Assembly (NCBI GenBank): GCA_002422865.1
Contig: DITN01000032.1
Span: 9,996 to 36,750, forward strand
Direction of reading: 5' to 3'
Length of the DNA: 26,755 nucleotides
Origin: Bacteroidetes bacterium UBA6183
GTDB lineage: Bacteria; Bacteroidota; Bacteroidia; UKL13-3
The notes beneath the pieces were generated by a model. It was not told where the DNA came from and searched no databases. It worked only from the letters and a program-made list of their open reading frames with translations. Each line of letters opens with the position of its first letter. Within the stretch, counting starts at the first letter, position 1. This document shows positions 7,510-15,462 of this stretch, one piece after another. Made by a program: the position numbers and the translations under genes.

Positions 7510-9300
7510 ATGAAATCGCTTAAACACCTTAATAAATATTTTTACAAGTACAGATACCGGTTGTTACTGGGTATGCTGTTTGTTATCATTTCTAACTTAT
7601 TCTCTGCTTTTCCTGCCAAGGCAGTAAGTTTAGCCATCGATTTATTGTTGGACAACCTAACCACATACAAACTTTTCGAATCAACCCAACTACAAATTAA
7701 GGTTAGCCAAAGCGTTACCAAGGTGGTATTGTTTTTTGCTGTGCTAATTATTGTATTTGCACTTATACGGGGCTTTTTTATGTTTTTAATGCGCCAAAGT
7801 ATTATTGTTATGAGTAGGTTGATTGAGTATGATTTAAAGAACGAAGTTTTTAACCATTACCAACAATTATCGCCTGCTTTTTATCGTAAAAATAATACGG
7901 GCGATTTAATGGCCAGGATTAGTGAGGATGTGAGTAGGGTACGCATGTATATTGGTCCGGCTATTATGTATTTTACCAACCTAACAGCCACTTTTTTGGT
8001 GGTTATTCCTATTATGTTTGCAGTGCATGCAAAGTTGGCGTTGTTTGTTTTGTTACCATTACCTATTTTATCATACGCCATTTTTAGAATTAATAATACC
8101 ATCAATAAAAGGAGTGATGCCATACAAAGTCAGCTTTCCAACATTACCGGATTTGCGCAAGAAACATACAGTGGCATAAGGGTTATAAAGGCTTTTGGAG
8201 CTGAAACAAACTTTAGGTTAGATTTTGAGAAAGAAGCTGACGAATACAAAAAAAGAAGCATGAGCTTGGCCAAAGTGGACGCAACATTTTTTCCTTTGAT
8301 GTTGTTTCTAACAGGATTAAGCACTTTAATAACTGTTTTTTTAGGCGGCATATTTGTTTTACGTGGGGAGATAACTTTAGGTAACATTACCGAATTTGTA
8401 ATTTATGTAAACTTATTAACTTGGCCGGTAACCTCATTGGGCTGGACGTCATCTCTGGTGCAACGCGCTGCCGCCTCGCAAGAACGACTAAATGAATTTT
8501 TACACACACAACCCGAAATTATCAATCCTTCTGTTGAGCCATTTAGTTTTAACGATAAAATTGAGTTTGAGCAGGTAAGTTTTAGGTATGAAGGTAAAAC
8601 AGACTATGCATTAAAAGGCATTAACATAACCCTGCAAAAAGGAAAAACACTTGCCGTGTTAGGTACAACAGGTAGTGGCAAAAGTACTTTGGTGCAATTG
8701 CTGTTGCGAATGATGGACGTTACAGAAGGAGGGATTTCAATTGATGGTAAAAACTTAAAAGAAATTAACCTGCACGATTTTAAAAAACACATAGGTTATG
8801 CACCTCAGGATGTTTTTTTATTTAGCGATTCAATTGCAAATAATATTGCTTTTGGTATGTTGAAGACAGCACCTGATTTGAAACAAAAAATAGAATTGGC
8901 TGCACATCAAGCCGCATTGTTATCTAGTATTAAAGAGTTTCCGGATGGCATGGATACCATGATTGGTGAAAGAGGGGTTACTTTATCTGGTGGTCAAAAA
9001 CAACGGGTTTCCATTGCCAGATCACTTATTAAAAGTCCTGAATTGTTAATATTTGATGATTGCTTGTCGGCCGTAGATACCAAAACAGAGGCAGAGATTT
9101 TAAGTAACCTGCGGAAAGTAATGCGAGAAAAAACAGCTATAATCATCAGCCATAGGGTTTCAACAGTTAAAGATGCCGACCACATTATTGTGCTAGATAA
9201 TGGAGAAATTGTAGAACAAGGAACGCACAATTCGCTAATGATATTAAACGCCCGTTATGCAGAGTTATACCAAAGCCAATTGTTAGAAGAAATTGCTTAA
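7510..9300 (+). CDS. ABC exporter half-transporter (fused membrane and ATPase domains)
   Basis: The frame is open from an ATG at 7423, but I prefer ATG 7510: it gives MKSLKHLNKYFYKYRYRLLLG, a normal start for this family, whereas the extra 29 residues look unlike any domain. The 596-residue protein has a six-helix exporter domain (about 20-325) and a nucleotide-binding domain with Walker A GTTGSGKST at 385-393, signature LSGGQKQR at 492-499, Walker B LLIFDD at 512-517 and H-loop His548. The residue after the Walker B Asp is Asp517, not the catalytic Glu, as in the degenerate site of heterodimeric exporters such as TM287 or LmrC. No partner half-transporter is adjacent. It is an inner-membrane MsbA/MDR-like exporter; substrate unknown. 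leucine dehydrogenase is divergent, and DUF3276 follows at 140 bases. Confidence 0.9.
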   Translation: MKSLKHLNKYFYKYRYRLLLGMLFVIISNLFSAFPAKAVSLAIDLLLDNLTTYKLFESTQLQIKVSQSVTKVVLFFAVLIIVFALIRGFFMFLMRQSIIVMSRLIEYDLKNEVFNHYQQLSPAFYRKNNTGDLMARISEDVSRVRMYIGPAIMYFTNLTATFLVVIPIMFAVHAKLALFVLLPLPILSYAIFRINNTINKRSDAIQSQLSNITGFAQETYSGIRVIKAFGAETNFRLDFEKEADEYKKRSMSLAKVDATFFPLMLFLTGLSTLITVFLGGIFVLRGEITLGNITEFVIYVNLLTWPVTSLGWTSSLVQRAAASQERLNEFLHTQPEIINPSVEPFSFNDKIEFEQVSFRYEGKTDYALKGINITLQKGKTLAVLGTTGSGKSTLVQLLLRMMDVTEGGISIDGKNLKEINLHDFKKHIGYAPQDVFLFSDSIANNIAFGMLKTAPDLKQKIELAAHQAALLSSIKEFPDGMDTMIGERGVTLSGGQKQRVSIARSLIKSPELLIFDDCLSAVDTKTEAEILSNLRKVMREKTAIIISHRVSTVKDADHIIVLDNGEIVEQGTHNSLMILNARYAELYQSQLLEEIA

Positions 9301-9313
9301 AACCAGCAAGATG

Positions 9314-9346
9314 TTAGTGCTTGATAATAAAGGTGTTTAGTGCTTG
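9314..9346 (+). repeat. Pair of 10-base direct repeats upstream of the DUF3276 gene
   Basis: TTAGTGCTTG occurs at 9314-9323 and again at 9337-9346, a 23-base period (about two helical turns), just ahead of the putative DUF3276 promoter. This could be a tandem operator; function is inferred from position only. Confidence 0.4.
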
Positions 9347-9359
9347 TTGATAAATAATT

Positions 9360-9388
9360 TTGAAATGTAGTAACCATCGATTATTTTG
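9360..9388 (+). promoter_or_regulatory. Putative promoter of DUF3276 gene
   Basis: TTG at 9360-9362 is followed after 19 bases by TATTTTG at 9382-9388, a TAnnTTTG element lacking one n. An exact TAATTTTG at 9355-9362 overlaps it but has no TTG at the right distance. The start codon is 52 bases downstream. Confidence 0.4.
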
Positions 9389-9440
9389 GCGCAACATTTA
9401 ATTAAGAAACATACTTAAAACACGAAAAACTGCATTACCA

Positions 9441-9758
9441 ATGGAGGATTTTAGAAAAGGCGATCAACAAGAGATTTTCTCAAAGAAAATCAGGGCAGGA
9501 AAAAGAACTTATTTCTTTGATGTGAAATCAACAAAGGGTAACGACTACTTTATTACCATCACCGAAAGCAAAAAACGTTTTGATGACGGAAGTTTCGTAA
9601 AACATAAAATTTTCTTGTATAAAGAGGATTTTAACAAGTTTATGGAAGCGCTAAACGAAACAGTTAATCATGTTAAAACAGAACTCATGCCGGAGTACAA
9701 CTTCGATGAGTTTAGCAGAGATAACTACGAAAGAACAGAGTTTGGTGAAGAAAATTAA
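9441..9758 (+). CDS. DUF3276 / PUR-family nucleic-acid-binding protein
   Basis: This 105-residue protein matches the DUF3276 family, a single-PUR-repeat-like protein widespread in Bacteroidota and related to Pur-alpha and to Borrelia BpuR, which bind DNA and RNA. Visible features are IFSKKIRAGKRTYFFDVK (12-29), DYFITITESKK (35-45), and FLYKEDFNKFMEALNE (58-73): a beta sheet followed by a helix, as in the Whirly-like PUR fold. The acidic tail (84-105) is rich in Glu and Asp. It is likely a cytoplasmic single-strand nucleic-acid binder that may act as a regulator; the target is unknown. BpuR is known to regulate its own mRNA, so the direct repeats upstream deserve notice. It lies between the ABC exporter and a lipoprotein gene that has its own promoter. 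Confidence 0.88.
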   Translation: MEDFRKGDQQEIFSKKIRAGKRTYFFDVKSTKGNDYFITITESKKRFDDGSFVKHKIFLYKEDFNKFMEALNETVNHVKTELMPEYNFDEFSRDNYERTEFGEEN

Positions 9759-9765
9759 AAACTGC

Positions 9766-9794
9766 TTGTAATATCAACACAATAACTATTTTTG
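9766..9794 (+). promoter_or_regulatory. Promoter of the lipoprotein gene
   Basis: TTG at 9766-9768 and an exact TATTTTTG at 9787-9794 stand 18 bases apart, 22 bases before the ATG at 9817. This is one of the better Bacteroidota-type promoters in the window. Confidence 0.65.
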
Positions 9795-9816
9795 TAACAA
9801 CTTTAATTAAACAAAT

Positions 9817-10737
9817 ATGAAAAAAGTAATCAAAACCATTATGATGCTATTCGTAGCGTCAACGTTTGTACTTACATCATGTAGCGATGATACAGATGTA
9901 AAAGATGTAGAATTAACCATGATTCCGGCAGCTGTTTCAGGTACTCACTTTGTTTCTGACACACTAACCATTAGAATAAATGCCTCTGGTAACGATGACA
10001 ACAAATTAAAATCTATCAAAATCACTAAAGCAATCACTGGTCAACCAGGTGTTATTACAATGTACGAAAACACCAAACTAAGTGGAACTGCTTTTATTTA
10101 TGAACTAAAAGATACATTTGAATCAGGAGAGGTTGGTGTTAACACAATTACCATTACTTTAACAGGTGAAAAAGGAACTGCACAAACCAAAACTTACACT
10201 GCAACTGTTAGAGCAATTGGTTTAATCGAGGCCACTCAAACACCGGTATCTTTGTTTGGTCAAGGTGCAGGTGCAGAAACACAACAATTTGTTGCTCTTG
10301 GTAGTTTCTCAACATTCACTATTGGTGAGGCAACAGCAAACAGCAATGCTGAATTGAAAAATTCTATCGATCTAGCATTCTACTACGGTGCAACAAACAG
10401 ATTCTCTTTGGCTAGTTTAGATGATGCAGTTATGCATACAGTTTACACGGGATTGTCTACTTTCTGGACGTCTGCAGACAATAGCAGAATCACCGGCTTA
10501 TACAAAGCAACTGGTTTAGTTAATTACGCAACTTTGGAAGCAAGTGGTTCTGATAAAGACCTATTGTTGTTTGCCGAAGGTAAAACATTCAGTAAAGCAA
10601 TTAATAACCTGGCAGTGAATGATTTAATTTTATTCAAAACCAAAGAGGGCAAATTTGGTTTATTAAAAGTTACTGAAACTACAGGTGCTACCAACAGCAC
10701 AGCTGTTATGAGCTTTGATGGTTTAGTTCAAAAATAA
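9817..10737 (+). CDS. Lipoprotein of unknown function
   Basis: The 306-residue protein has a Lys-rich N-terminus, a hydrophobic segment and a lipobox LTSC with the lipidated Cys at residue 22. SDD after the Cys fits lipoproteins that may be exported to the surface in Bacteroidota, but this is not certain. Residues 30-135 look like one immunoglobulin/PKD-like beta domain (alternating Thr/Val/Ile strands ending TYTATVRAI). Residues 140-306 form a second domain with IDLAFYYGATNRFSLASLDDAV (184-205), a Phe-Trp segment (215-217), and NDLILFKTKEGKFGLLKV (268-285), a pattern I have seen in uncharacterised Bacteroidota lipoproteins but cannot tie to a function. It is a monocistronic unit: own promoter upstream, strong terminator downstream. 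Confidence 0.75.
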   Translation: MKKVIKTIMMLFVASTFVLTSCSDDTDVKDVELTMIPAAVSGTHFVSDTLTIRINASGNDDNKLKSIKITKAITGQPGVITMYENTKLSGTAFIYELKDTFESGEVGVNTITITLTGEKGTAQTKTYTATVRAIGLIEATQTPVSLFGQGAGAETQQFVALGSFSTFTIGEATANSNAELKNSIDLAFYYGATNRFSLASLDDAVMHTVYTGLSTFWTSADNSRITGLYKATGLVNYATLEASGSDKDLLLFAEGKTFSKAINNLAVNDLILFKTKEGKFGLLKVTETTGATNSTAVMSFDGLVQK

Positions 10738-10756
10738 TTATCAAATAAATTTTAAT

Positions 10757-10796
10757 AAAAGCCGTCTCGATTATATCGGGGCGGCTTTTATTTTTT
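10757..10796 (+). terminator. Intrinsic terminator after the lipoprotein gene
   Basis: A 15-base-pair stem with two G-T pairs (10757-10771 with 10775-10789) and a TAT loop is followed by ATTTTTT. It isolates the lipoprotein gene from pfkA, which starts 12 bases beyond the T-run. Confidence 0.92.
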
Positions 10797-10807
10797 ATAT
10801 TCACGCC

Positions 10808-11779
10808 ATGAAAAAAATTGCAATTTTTACATCTGGAGGCGATTCGCCCGGAATGAATGCCTGCATAAGAGCTGCTGTACGTACTGCAATGTTTAATGGA
10901 ATAGAAGTAGTCGGAATAGAGCGAGGATTTTCAGGGATGATTAATAACGAGTTTACTGCGTTAAACTCTCGCTCGGTAAGTAATATTGTTCAACGAGGAG
11001 GTACCATATTAAAAACTGCTAGAAGTAAAGAATTTATGACTTCAGAGGGCAGAAGACGAGCCCATCAAAATTTAATAAACAATGGAGTAGAAGGGTTAAT
11101 ATGTATTGGAGGGAACGGTTCTTTTACAGGTGCTAAAACATTGTATGAAGAATTTGGAATACCTTGTATTGGTGCACCCGGTACAATAGATAATGATTTA
11201 TTTGGAACCGATTTTACCATCGGCTTTGATACTGCTGTTAATACAGCCGTTGAAGCAATAGATAAAATACGTGATACGGCCGATTCACACGATAGGGTAT
11301 TTTTTATTGAAGTAATGGGTCGTCATGCTGGTTACATTGCTCTTGCTGCCGGAATAGCAGGTGGTGCAGAAAGCATTTTGATACCTGAGTCTGCTGAAGA
11401 TTGGCATAAAATGATTGATTTATTTACCGGTGATAAGCGCAGTAAAAAAGCGTTTAGCATTGTTGTTGTTGCCGAAGGTGAAGAGCATGGAGGAGCTATG
11501 CAAATAGTTGAACATTTAAAATCAATAAAACCAGGTTTTGAAGCGCGGGTCACCATACTTGGTCACATACAACGTGGCGGCTCTCCTTCAGCATACGATA
11601 GGGTTTTGGCGTCTCGTTTGGGTAATGCAGCAGTAGAGGCTTTATTGCGTGGCGAAACCAATAAAATGGCCGGATTACGCAATAATATGGTTGTATTGAC
11701 TCCTTTTGATGAAGCTATAAATAAAGTAAAACACCTTAATCCGGATTTACTTCGTTTGGTGGATGTGTTTAATTGTTAG
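10808..11779 (+). CDS. pfkA: 6-phosphofructokinase, ATP-dependent type
   Basis: PfkA phosphorylates fructose 6-phosphate to fructose 1,6-bisphosphate, the committed step of glycolysis. The 323-residue protein aligns along its length with bacterial PFK: TSGGDSPGMNA at 8-18, R72 in TAR, PGTIDND at 124-130 with the catalytic Asp, EVMGRHAGYIA at 168-178 and LGHIQRGGSPS. The glycine at position 104 favours ATP over pyrophosphate as donor. One residue is odd: the nucleotide/Mg loop reads GGNGS (101-105) where the usual sequence is GGDGS, so Asn103 stands at the place of E. coli Asp103 that helps hold Mg-ATP. All other active-site residues look intact, so I expect an active enzyme. It follows a terminator; a weak TATATTCA -7-like element lies just upstream. 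Confidence 0.95.
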   Translation: MKKIAIFTSGGDSPGMNACIRAAVRTAMFNGIEVVGIERGFSGMINNEFTALNSRSVSNIVQRGGTILKTARSKEFMTSEGRRRAHQNLINNGVEGLICIGGNGSFTGAKTLYEEFGIPCIGAPGTIDNDLFGTDFTIGFDTAVNTAVEAIDKIRDTADSHDRVFFIEVMGRHAGYIALAAGIAGGAESILIPESAEDWHKMIDLFTGDKRSKKAFSIVVVAEGEEHGGAMQIVEHLKSIKPGFEARVTILGHIQRGGSPSAYDRVLASRLGNAAVEALLRGETNKMAGLRNNMVVLTPFDEAINKVKHLNPDLLRLVDVFNC

Positions 11780-11811
11780 GTAACTTTATTTTATAACCTC
11801 GCACAATTCCT

Positions 11812-11819
11812 TAATTTTG
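11812..11819 (+). promoter_or_regulatory. Putative guaA promoter with very short leader
   Basis: TAATTTTG (exact TAnnTTTG) at 11812-11819 has a weak TTTA at 11790-11793, 18 bases upstream. The guaA ATG is only 10 bases after the element, so the mRNA leader would be about 5-8 bases. Confidence 0.5.
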
Positions 11820-11829
11820 CCCCTCATAT

Positions 11830-13356
11830 ATGGAAGAAAAAGTATTTATCATCGATTTTGGCTCTCAATATACCCAATTAATCGCCCGCAGACTCCGCGA
11901 ATTAAATGTTTACTCAGAAATTTACCCGTGCACACACATGCCGCAGTTTGATGAGGATGTTAAAGCAGTAATTCTATCTGGTAGCCCATATTCGGTTAAC
12001 GATGGTCTTTTACCTGCTGTTGATTTGAGTGGAATTCGTGGTAAATATCCTCTGTTAGGCGTTTGTTATGGTGCTCAATATTTAGCGCAAAGTAACGGTG
12101 GTAAAGTAACACCATCAAAAATTCGCGAATATGGTAGGGCACATATTAGTGAGGTAAACGATGATAAATTATTTAAAAATATAAATATAGGGTCTCAGGT
12201 TTGGATGAGCCACGGTGATACCATTACAGAAATCCCACAAAATTTTAAGGTAATAGCCAGTACCCATGACGTGAAAGTAGCCGCGTTTAAAATTGAAGGA
12301 GAACCAACTTATGCCATTCAATTTCATCCGGAGGTTACGCATAGTATTGATGGTAAAACCTTGCTCGAAAACTTTGTAAAAGATGTAGCAGGTTTAAGTC
12401 AAAATTGGACACCAATTCATTTTATAGAAAGTACAACAGCCGAACTAAAAAGTAAATTAGGCGATGATAAAGTAATACTAGGTTTATCAGGTGGTGTTGA
12501 TTCATCCGTTGCCGCAGTATTGTTGCATCAAGCCATTGGCAAAAACCTAACCGGTATTTTTATTGATAATGGTTTGTTACGTAAGGATGAATTTAACCAA
12601 GTGTTGGAAGCATACAAAGGCATGGGCTTAAACGTAATTGGGGTTGATGCACGCGAAAAGTTTTTAAGTCAACTTAAAGGTGTTACCGATCCTGAAGCTA
12701 AACGTAAAGCAATAGGCCGCGTTTTTATTGAGGTATTTGATGAAGAAGCCCACAAAATACAAAACGTAAAATGGTTAGCACAAGGCACTATTTATCCAGA
12801 TGTTATCGAATCAGTTAGTGTTAAAGGCCCTTCGGCAACTATAAAATCTCATCACAATGTGGGGGGACTGCCCGAGAAAATGAAGCTAAAAATTGTTGAG
12901 CCGTTACGTATGTTGTTTAAAGACGAAGTACGATTAGTAGGTGCAGCTTTAGGTATAAGTAACGTTATTTTAGGTCGTCATCCTTTCCCAGGTCCAGGGC
13001 TTGCAATTCGTATTTTAGGAGAAATAACTCAAGAAAAAGTAGATATTTTACAGGAAGCAGATGCCATATTTATTAACGAGTTAAAAGCCCAAAATTTATA
13101 CGACCAAGTTTGGCAAGCCGGTGCTATCTTTTTACCCGTGCAAAGTGTAGGTGTAATGGGCGATGAGCGTACTTATCAGCATGTAATATGTTTACGTGCA
13201 GTAACCAGTGTTGATGGAATGACTGCAGATTGGAGCCATTTACCCTATCAGTTTTTAGCAGATGTATCAAACAAAATCATCAATAGGGTAAAAGGTATTA
13301 ACCGCGTGGTATACGACATTAGTTCTAAGCCACCTGCAACTATTGAGTGGGAATAA
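11830..13356 (+). CDS. guaA: GMP synthase (glutamine-hydrolysing)
   Basis: GuaA converts XMP to GMP with ATP and glutamine, the last step of guanine nucleotide synthesis. The 508-residue protein has the class I amidotransferase domain first, with nucleophile Cys79 in GVCYGAQ and the His166/Glu168 pair in FHPEV. The ATP pyrophosphatase domain follows, with the PP-loop SGGVDSS at 220-226. The C-terminal dimerisation and XMP-binding domain carries RHPFPGPGLAIR, a GDERTYQ segment and the terminal KPPATIEWE. Length is close to typical and nothing is missing. It lies 50 bases after pfkA, probably with its own promoter, and is closed by an intrinsic terminator. No riboswitch structure is visible ahead of it. 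Confidence 0.97.
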   Translation: MEEKVFIIDFGSQYTQLIARRLRELNVYSEIYPCTHMPQFDEDVKAVILSGSPYSVNDGLLPAVDLSGIRGKYPLLGVCYGAQYLAQSNGGKVTPSKIREYGRAHISEVNDDKLFKNINIGSQVWMSHGDTITEIPQNFKVIASTHDVKVAAFKIEGEPTYAIQFHPEVTHSIDGKTLLENFVKDVAGLSQNWTPIHFIESTTAELKSKLGDDKVILGLSGGVDSSVAAVLLHQAIGKNLTGIFIDNGLLRKDEFNQVLEAYKGMGLNVIGVDAREKFLSQLKGVTDPEAKRKAIGRVFIEVFDEEAHKIQNVKWLAQGTIYPDVIESVSVKGPSATIKSHHNVGGLPEKMKLKIVEPLRMLFKDEVRLVGAALGISNVILGRHPFPGPGLAIRILGEITQEKVDILQEADAIFINELKAQNLYDQVWQAGAIFLPVQSVGVMGDERTYQHVICLRAVTSVDGMTADWSHLPYQFLADVSNKIINRVKGINRVVYDISSKPPATIEWE

Positions 13357-13371
13357 ATAATACAAGATTAG

Positions 13372-13408
13372 AAAGCTCCTTTGTTCAATCGAAGGGGCTT
13401 TTATTTTT
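13372..13408 (+). terminator. Intrinsic terminator of guaA
   Basis: AAAGCTCCTT (13372-13381) pairs with AAGGGGCTTT (13392-13401), with one T-G pair, and is followed by TATTTTT. It lies 15 bases after the guaA stop. Confidence 0.8.
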
Positions 13409-13469
13409 AATGATAAAAATCCTTTTGTTTTGGCAATCCTTTTGCAAGCTTGAACGTTAAAGTTGTACT

Positions 13470-14342
13470 ATGATTACTGTAAAAGTTGGTGGTGTTCCCG
13501 AACACTTTAATTTAGCTTGGCATTTAGCCATCGAGTCAGGAATGTTTGCCCAAAAAGACATTCAGATTGATTGGGTTGATGTTCCTGGAGGTACAGGTGC
13601 CATGTGTAAAGCATTACGCAACGATGAGCTTGATTTGGCTATTGCTTTAACAGAAGGTGTAGTAAGTGATATCATGCAAGGTAATCCAAGTAAAATTGTT
13701 CAGTTTTATGTGAACTCTCCTTTACGCTGGGGTATTTTTGTTAATGCGAAATCAAACATAAATACCATAAATGAAATGCAGGGACACAAATATGCAATCA
13801 GTCGTTATAAATCCGGTTCGCATCTTATGGCATTTGTTAATGCAAGCAATAATAACCTACAAATAAATGATGATACTGATTTTGAAGTGGTAGGGAATTT
13901 GGATGGTGCACGCAAAGCGTTAGCAGAAAACTCAGCACAATTATTTATGTGGGAGAAGTTTACTACCAAACCTTATGTTGATAATGGCGAGTTTAAAATG
14001 ATAGGGGAGTGCAGCACACCTTGGCCATGTTTTGTGGTTACGGCAACAGAAAATTTTATAGCCCAGCACGAAAAAGTATTAAACGAGATTTTAAGTATAG
14101 TAAACTTAAGCTGCTTAATTTTGAAAAATAACAGTAAAGCTCCGGCCATGATAGCAGAAAGATATGCTATTAAAGAAAATGATGCCATGTTGTGGTTTAA
14201 GGAGTTAGAATATGCATACCATCCGGAAATGAATGAACAACAATGGGACAGCATTTTAGGTAAGTTGTTGCAGTTTGGTATCATTAACCGTAAGCCAGAC
14301 CTTAGCGAATTTTGCTACGAAAAAAACATAGAATTAGTATAG
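13470..14342 (+). CDS. Periplasmic-binding-fold protein without signal peptide (NMT1/THI5-like, Ca3427-like)
   Basis: The 290-residue protein has the fold signatures of type 2 substrate-binding proteins of the SsuA/THI5/NMT1 group: VKVGGVPEHFN at 4-14, VPGGTGAMCKAL at 38-49, NDELDLAIALTEGVV at 51-65 and the second-lobe start YAISRYKSGSH at 108-118. The EHFN and LTEG motifs resemble the Candida Ca3427-like subfamily. It has no signal peptide or lipobox, and an in-frame TAA 12 bases upstream of the ATG excludes a longer start. The protein should therefore be cytoplasmic. No ABC permease or ATPase gene is near: guaA ends with a terminator before it, and a kinase-like gene follows 191 bases on. 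Ligand unknown; a pyrimidine- or thiamine-related role is possible by family only. Confidence 0.78.
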   Translation: MITVKVGGVPEHFNLAWHLAIESGMFAQKDIQIDWVDVPGGTGAMCKALRNDELDLAIALTEGVVSDIMQGNPSKIVQFYVNSPLRWGIFVNAKSNINTINEMQGHKYAISRYKSGSHLMAFVNASNNNLQINDDTDFEVVGNLDGARKALAENSAQLFMWEKFTTKPYVDNGEFKMIGECSTPWPCFVVTATENFIAQHEKVLNEILSIVNLSCLILKNNSKAPAMIAERYAIKENDAMLWFKELEYAYHPEMNEQQWDSILGKLLQFGIINRKPDLSEFCYEKNIELV

Positions 14343-14533
14343 CATCTTTAAACACAACGTTTCAGTATTCACTCCCCTTTTTTCAAGTAAAACTATTTCG
14401 AATTACCCTTAGTGATAATTGACTGTTACATGTTTTATGCGATCATGTATTGTTAATGCATTATTTAAAATTACTTAATATATTGCATCACATTATATAG
14501 CGTATTCCTGTATAGTTAAATCAAATATAAGAC

Positions 14534-15394
14534 ATGATATTAATAGCCGACAGTGGTTCAACCAAAACCGATTGGGCCTTGATTAACCCTGAAAATAATT
14601 CATTTAATAATTACCATACCGTAGGGTACAATCCATATTTTATAGATACCGAATCCATTTGTTATTCGCTGAGTGAAAATTTAGTGAAGTACTTTGATGC
14701 GGGAGTGGTTACTGAATTACATTTTTATGGAGCGGGGTGTGGTACATCATCAAAGCGAAAGATTTTAGAAGATGCATTAAGTAAAACATTTCCTCATGCG
14801 AGAATAAGTGTTGGGCACGATTTGTTAGGCAGCGCACGCGCATTACTTGGTGATGAAAAAGGATTTGCTGCAATTTTAGGTACCGGGGCCAATACTTGTA
14901 TTTATGATGGAAACGATTGTGTGCTGAATATAGACTCGTTAGGTTATTTGTTAGGAGATGAAGGGAGCGGTAGTTATATCGGAAAAAAGATTGTGCGCGA
15001 TTTTATGCGAAATCGTTTGGAACCTGAATTGCATGCACGTTTTAAAGAACGTTTTCAGATTGAAAGTAACGAGCAAATTTATCAAACATTATACACCACG
15101 CAGTTTCCAAATCGCTATCTCGCTGGTTTTTGTAAATTTGCAGATGAGTACGTTACACATCCTTACATAAGAAATAAAGTTCGTGACTCGTTTCGTGATT
15201 TTTTCAAAAACTTGGTAAGTAAATATCCTAATTATAATCAATATTCTTTTAACTGCGTAGGCTCTGTAGGATATGTGTTTAGTGGTATTTTAATTGAAGT
15301 GGCCAACAGTTATGATATGAAAGTAGGAAAGATAATTCAATCGCCATTAAACGACTTGGTCCAATTTCATACTAAAAATATAAATAAAAAATAA
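14534..15394 (+). CDS. BadF/BadG-type ATPase, probable N-acetylglucosamine kinase-like sugar kinase
   Basis: The 286-residue protein belongs to the ASKHA (actin/hexokinase) ATPase superfamily. It has phosphate-1 motif ADSGSTKTDW at 5-14, GHDLLGSARALLG with Asp96 at 94-106 (probable catalytic base), phosphate-2 motif GTGANTC at 116-122, and YLLGDEGSGSYIG at 138-150. The spacing fits the short Bacteroidota proteins named as N-acetylglucosamine kinases, which phosphorylate amino sugars from cell-wall recycling or chitin. No MurQ or NagA gene is adjacent, so the substrate is not confirmed. The 191-base upstream gap has no clear TAnnTTTG promoter; it contains only a TACATG/CATGTA inverted repeat at 14427-14449. 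A bidirectional terminator follows. Confidence 0.82.
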   Translation: MILIADSGSTKTDWALINPENNSFNNYHTVGYNPYFIDTESICYSLSENLVKYFDAGVVTELHFYGAGCGTSSKRKILEDALSKTFPHARISVGHDLLGSARALLGDEKGFAAILGTGANTCIYDGNDCVLNIDSLGYLLGDEGSGSYIGKKIVRDFMRNRLEPELHARFKERFQIESNEQIYQTLYTTQFPNRYLAGFCKFADEYVTHPYIRNKVRDSFRDFFKNLVSKYPNYNQYSFNCVGSVGYVFSGILIEVANSYDMKVGKIIQSPLNDLVQFHTKNINKK

Positions 15395-15410
15395 ACCACC
15401 AATGATATTA

Positions 15411-15448
15411 AACAATAAAGGCTGCCCCAAGAGGCAGCCTTTATTGTT
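15411..15448. terminator. Bidirectional terminator between the BadF-like and S46 peptidase genes
   Basis: A perfect 16-base-pair stem (15411-15426 with 15433-15448) closes the loop CCAAGA. The stem base is A-rich on one arm and T-rich on the other, giving T-rich 3' ends on both strands. It serves both convergent genes. Confidence 0.93.
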
Positions 15449-15462
15449 ATTGCTTGTTTGTA

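Noticed and set aside
13357..13469. Possible riboswitch or small RNA between guaA and the binding-protein gene
   Set aside because: Only the guaA terminator is visible; no conserved riboswitch core could be recognised, including no TPP-type motif.
14427..14449. TACATG/CATGTA inverted repeat upstream of the BadF-like gene
   Set aside because: Six-base arms in AT-rich DNA are expected by chance; no second copy or promoter supports an operator.
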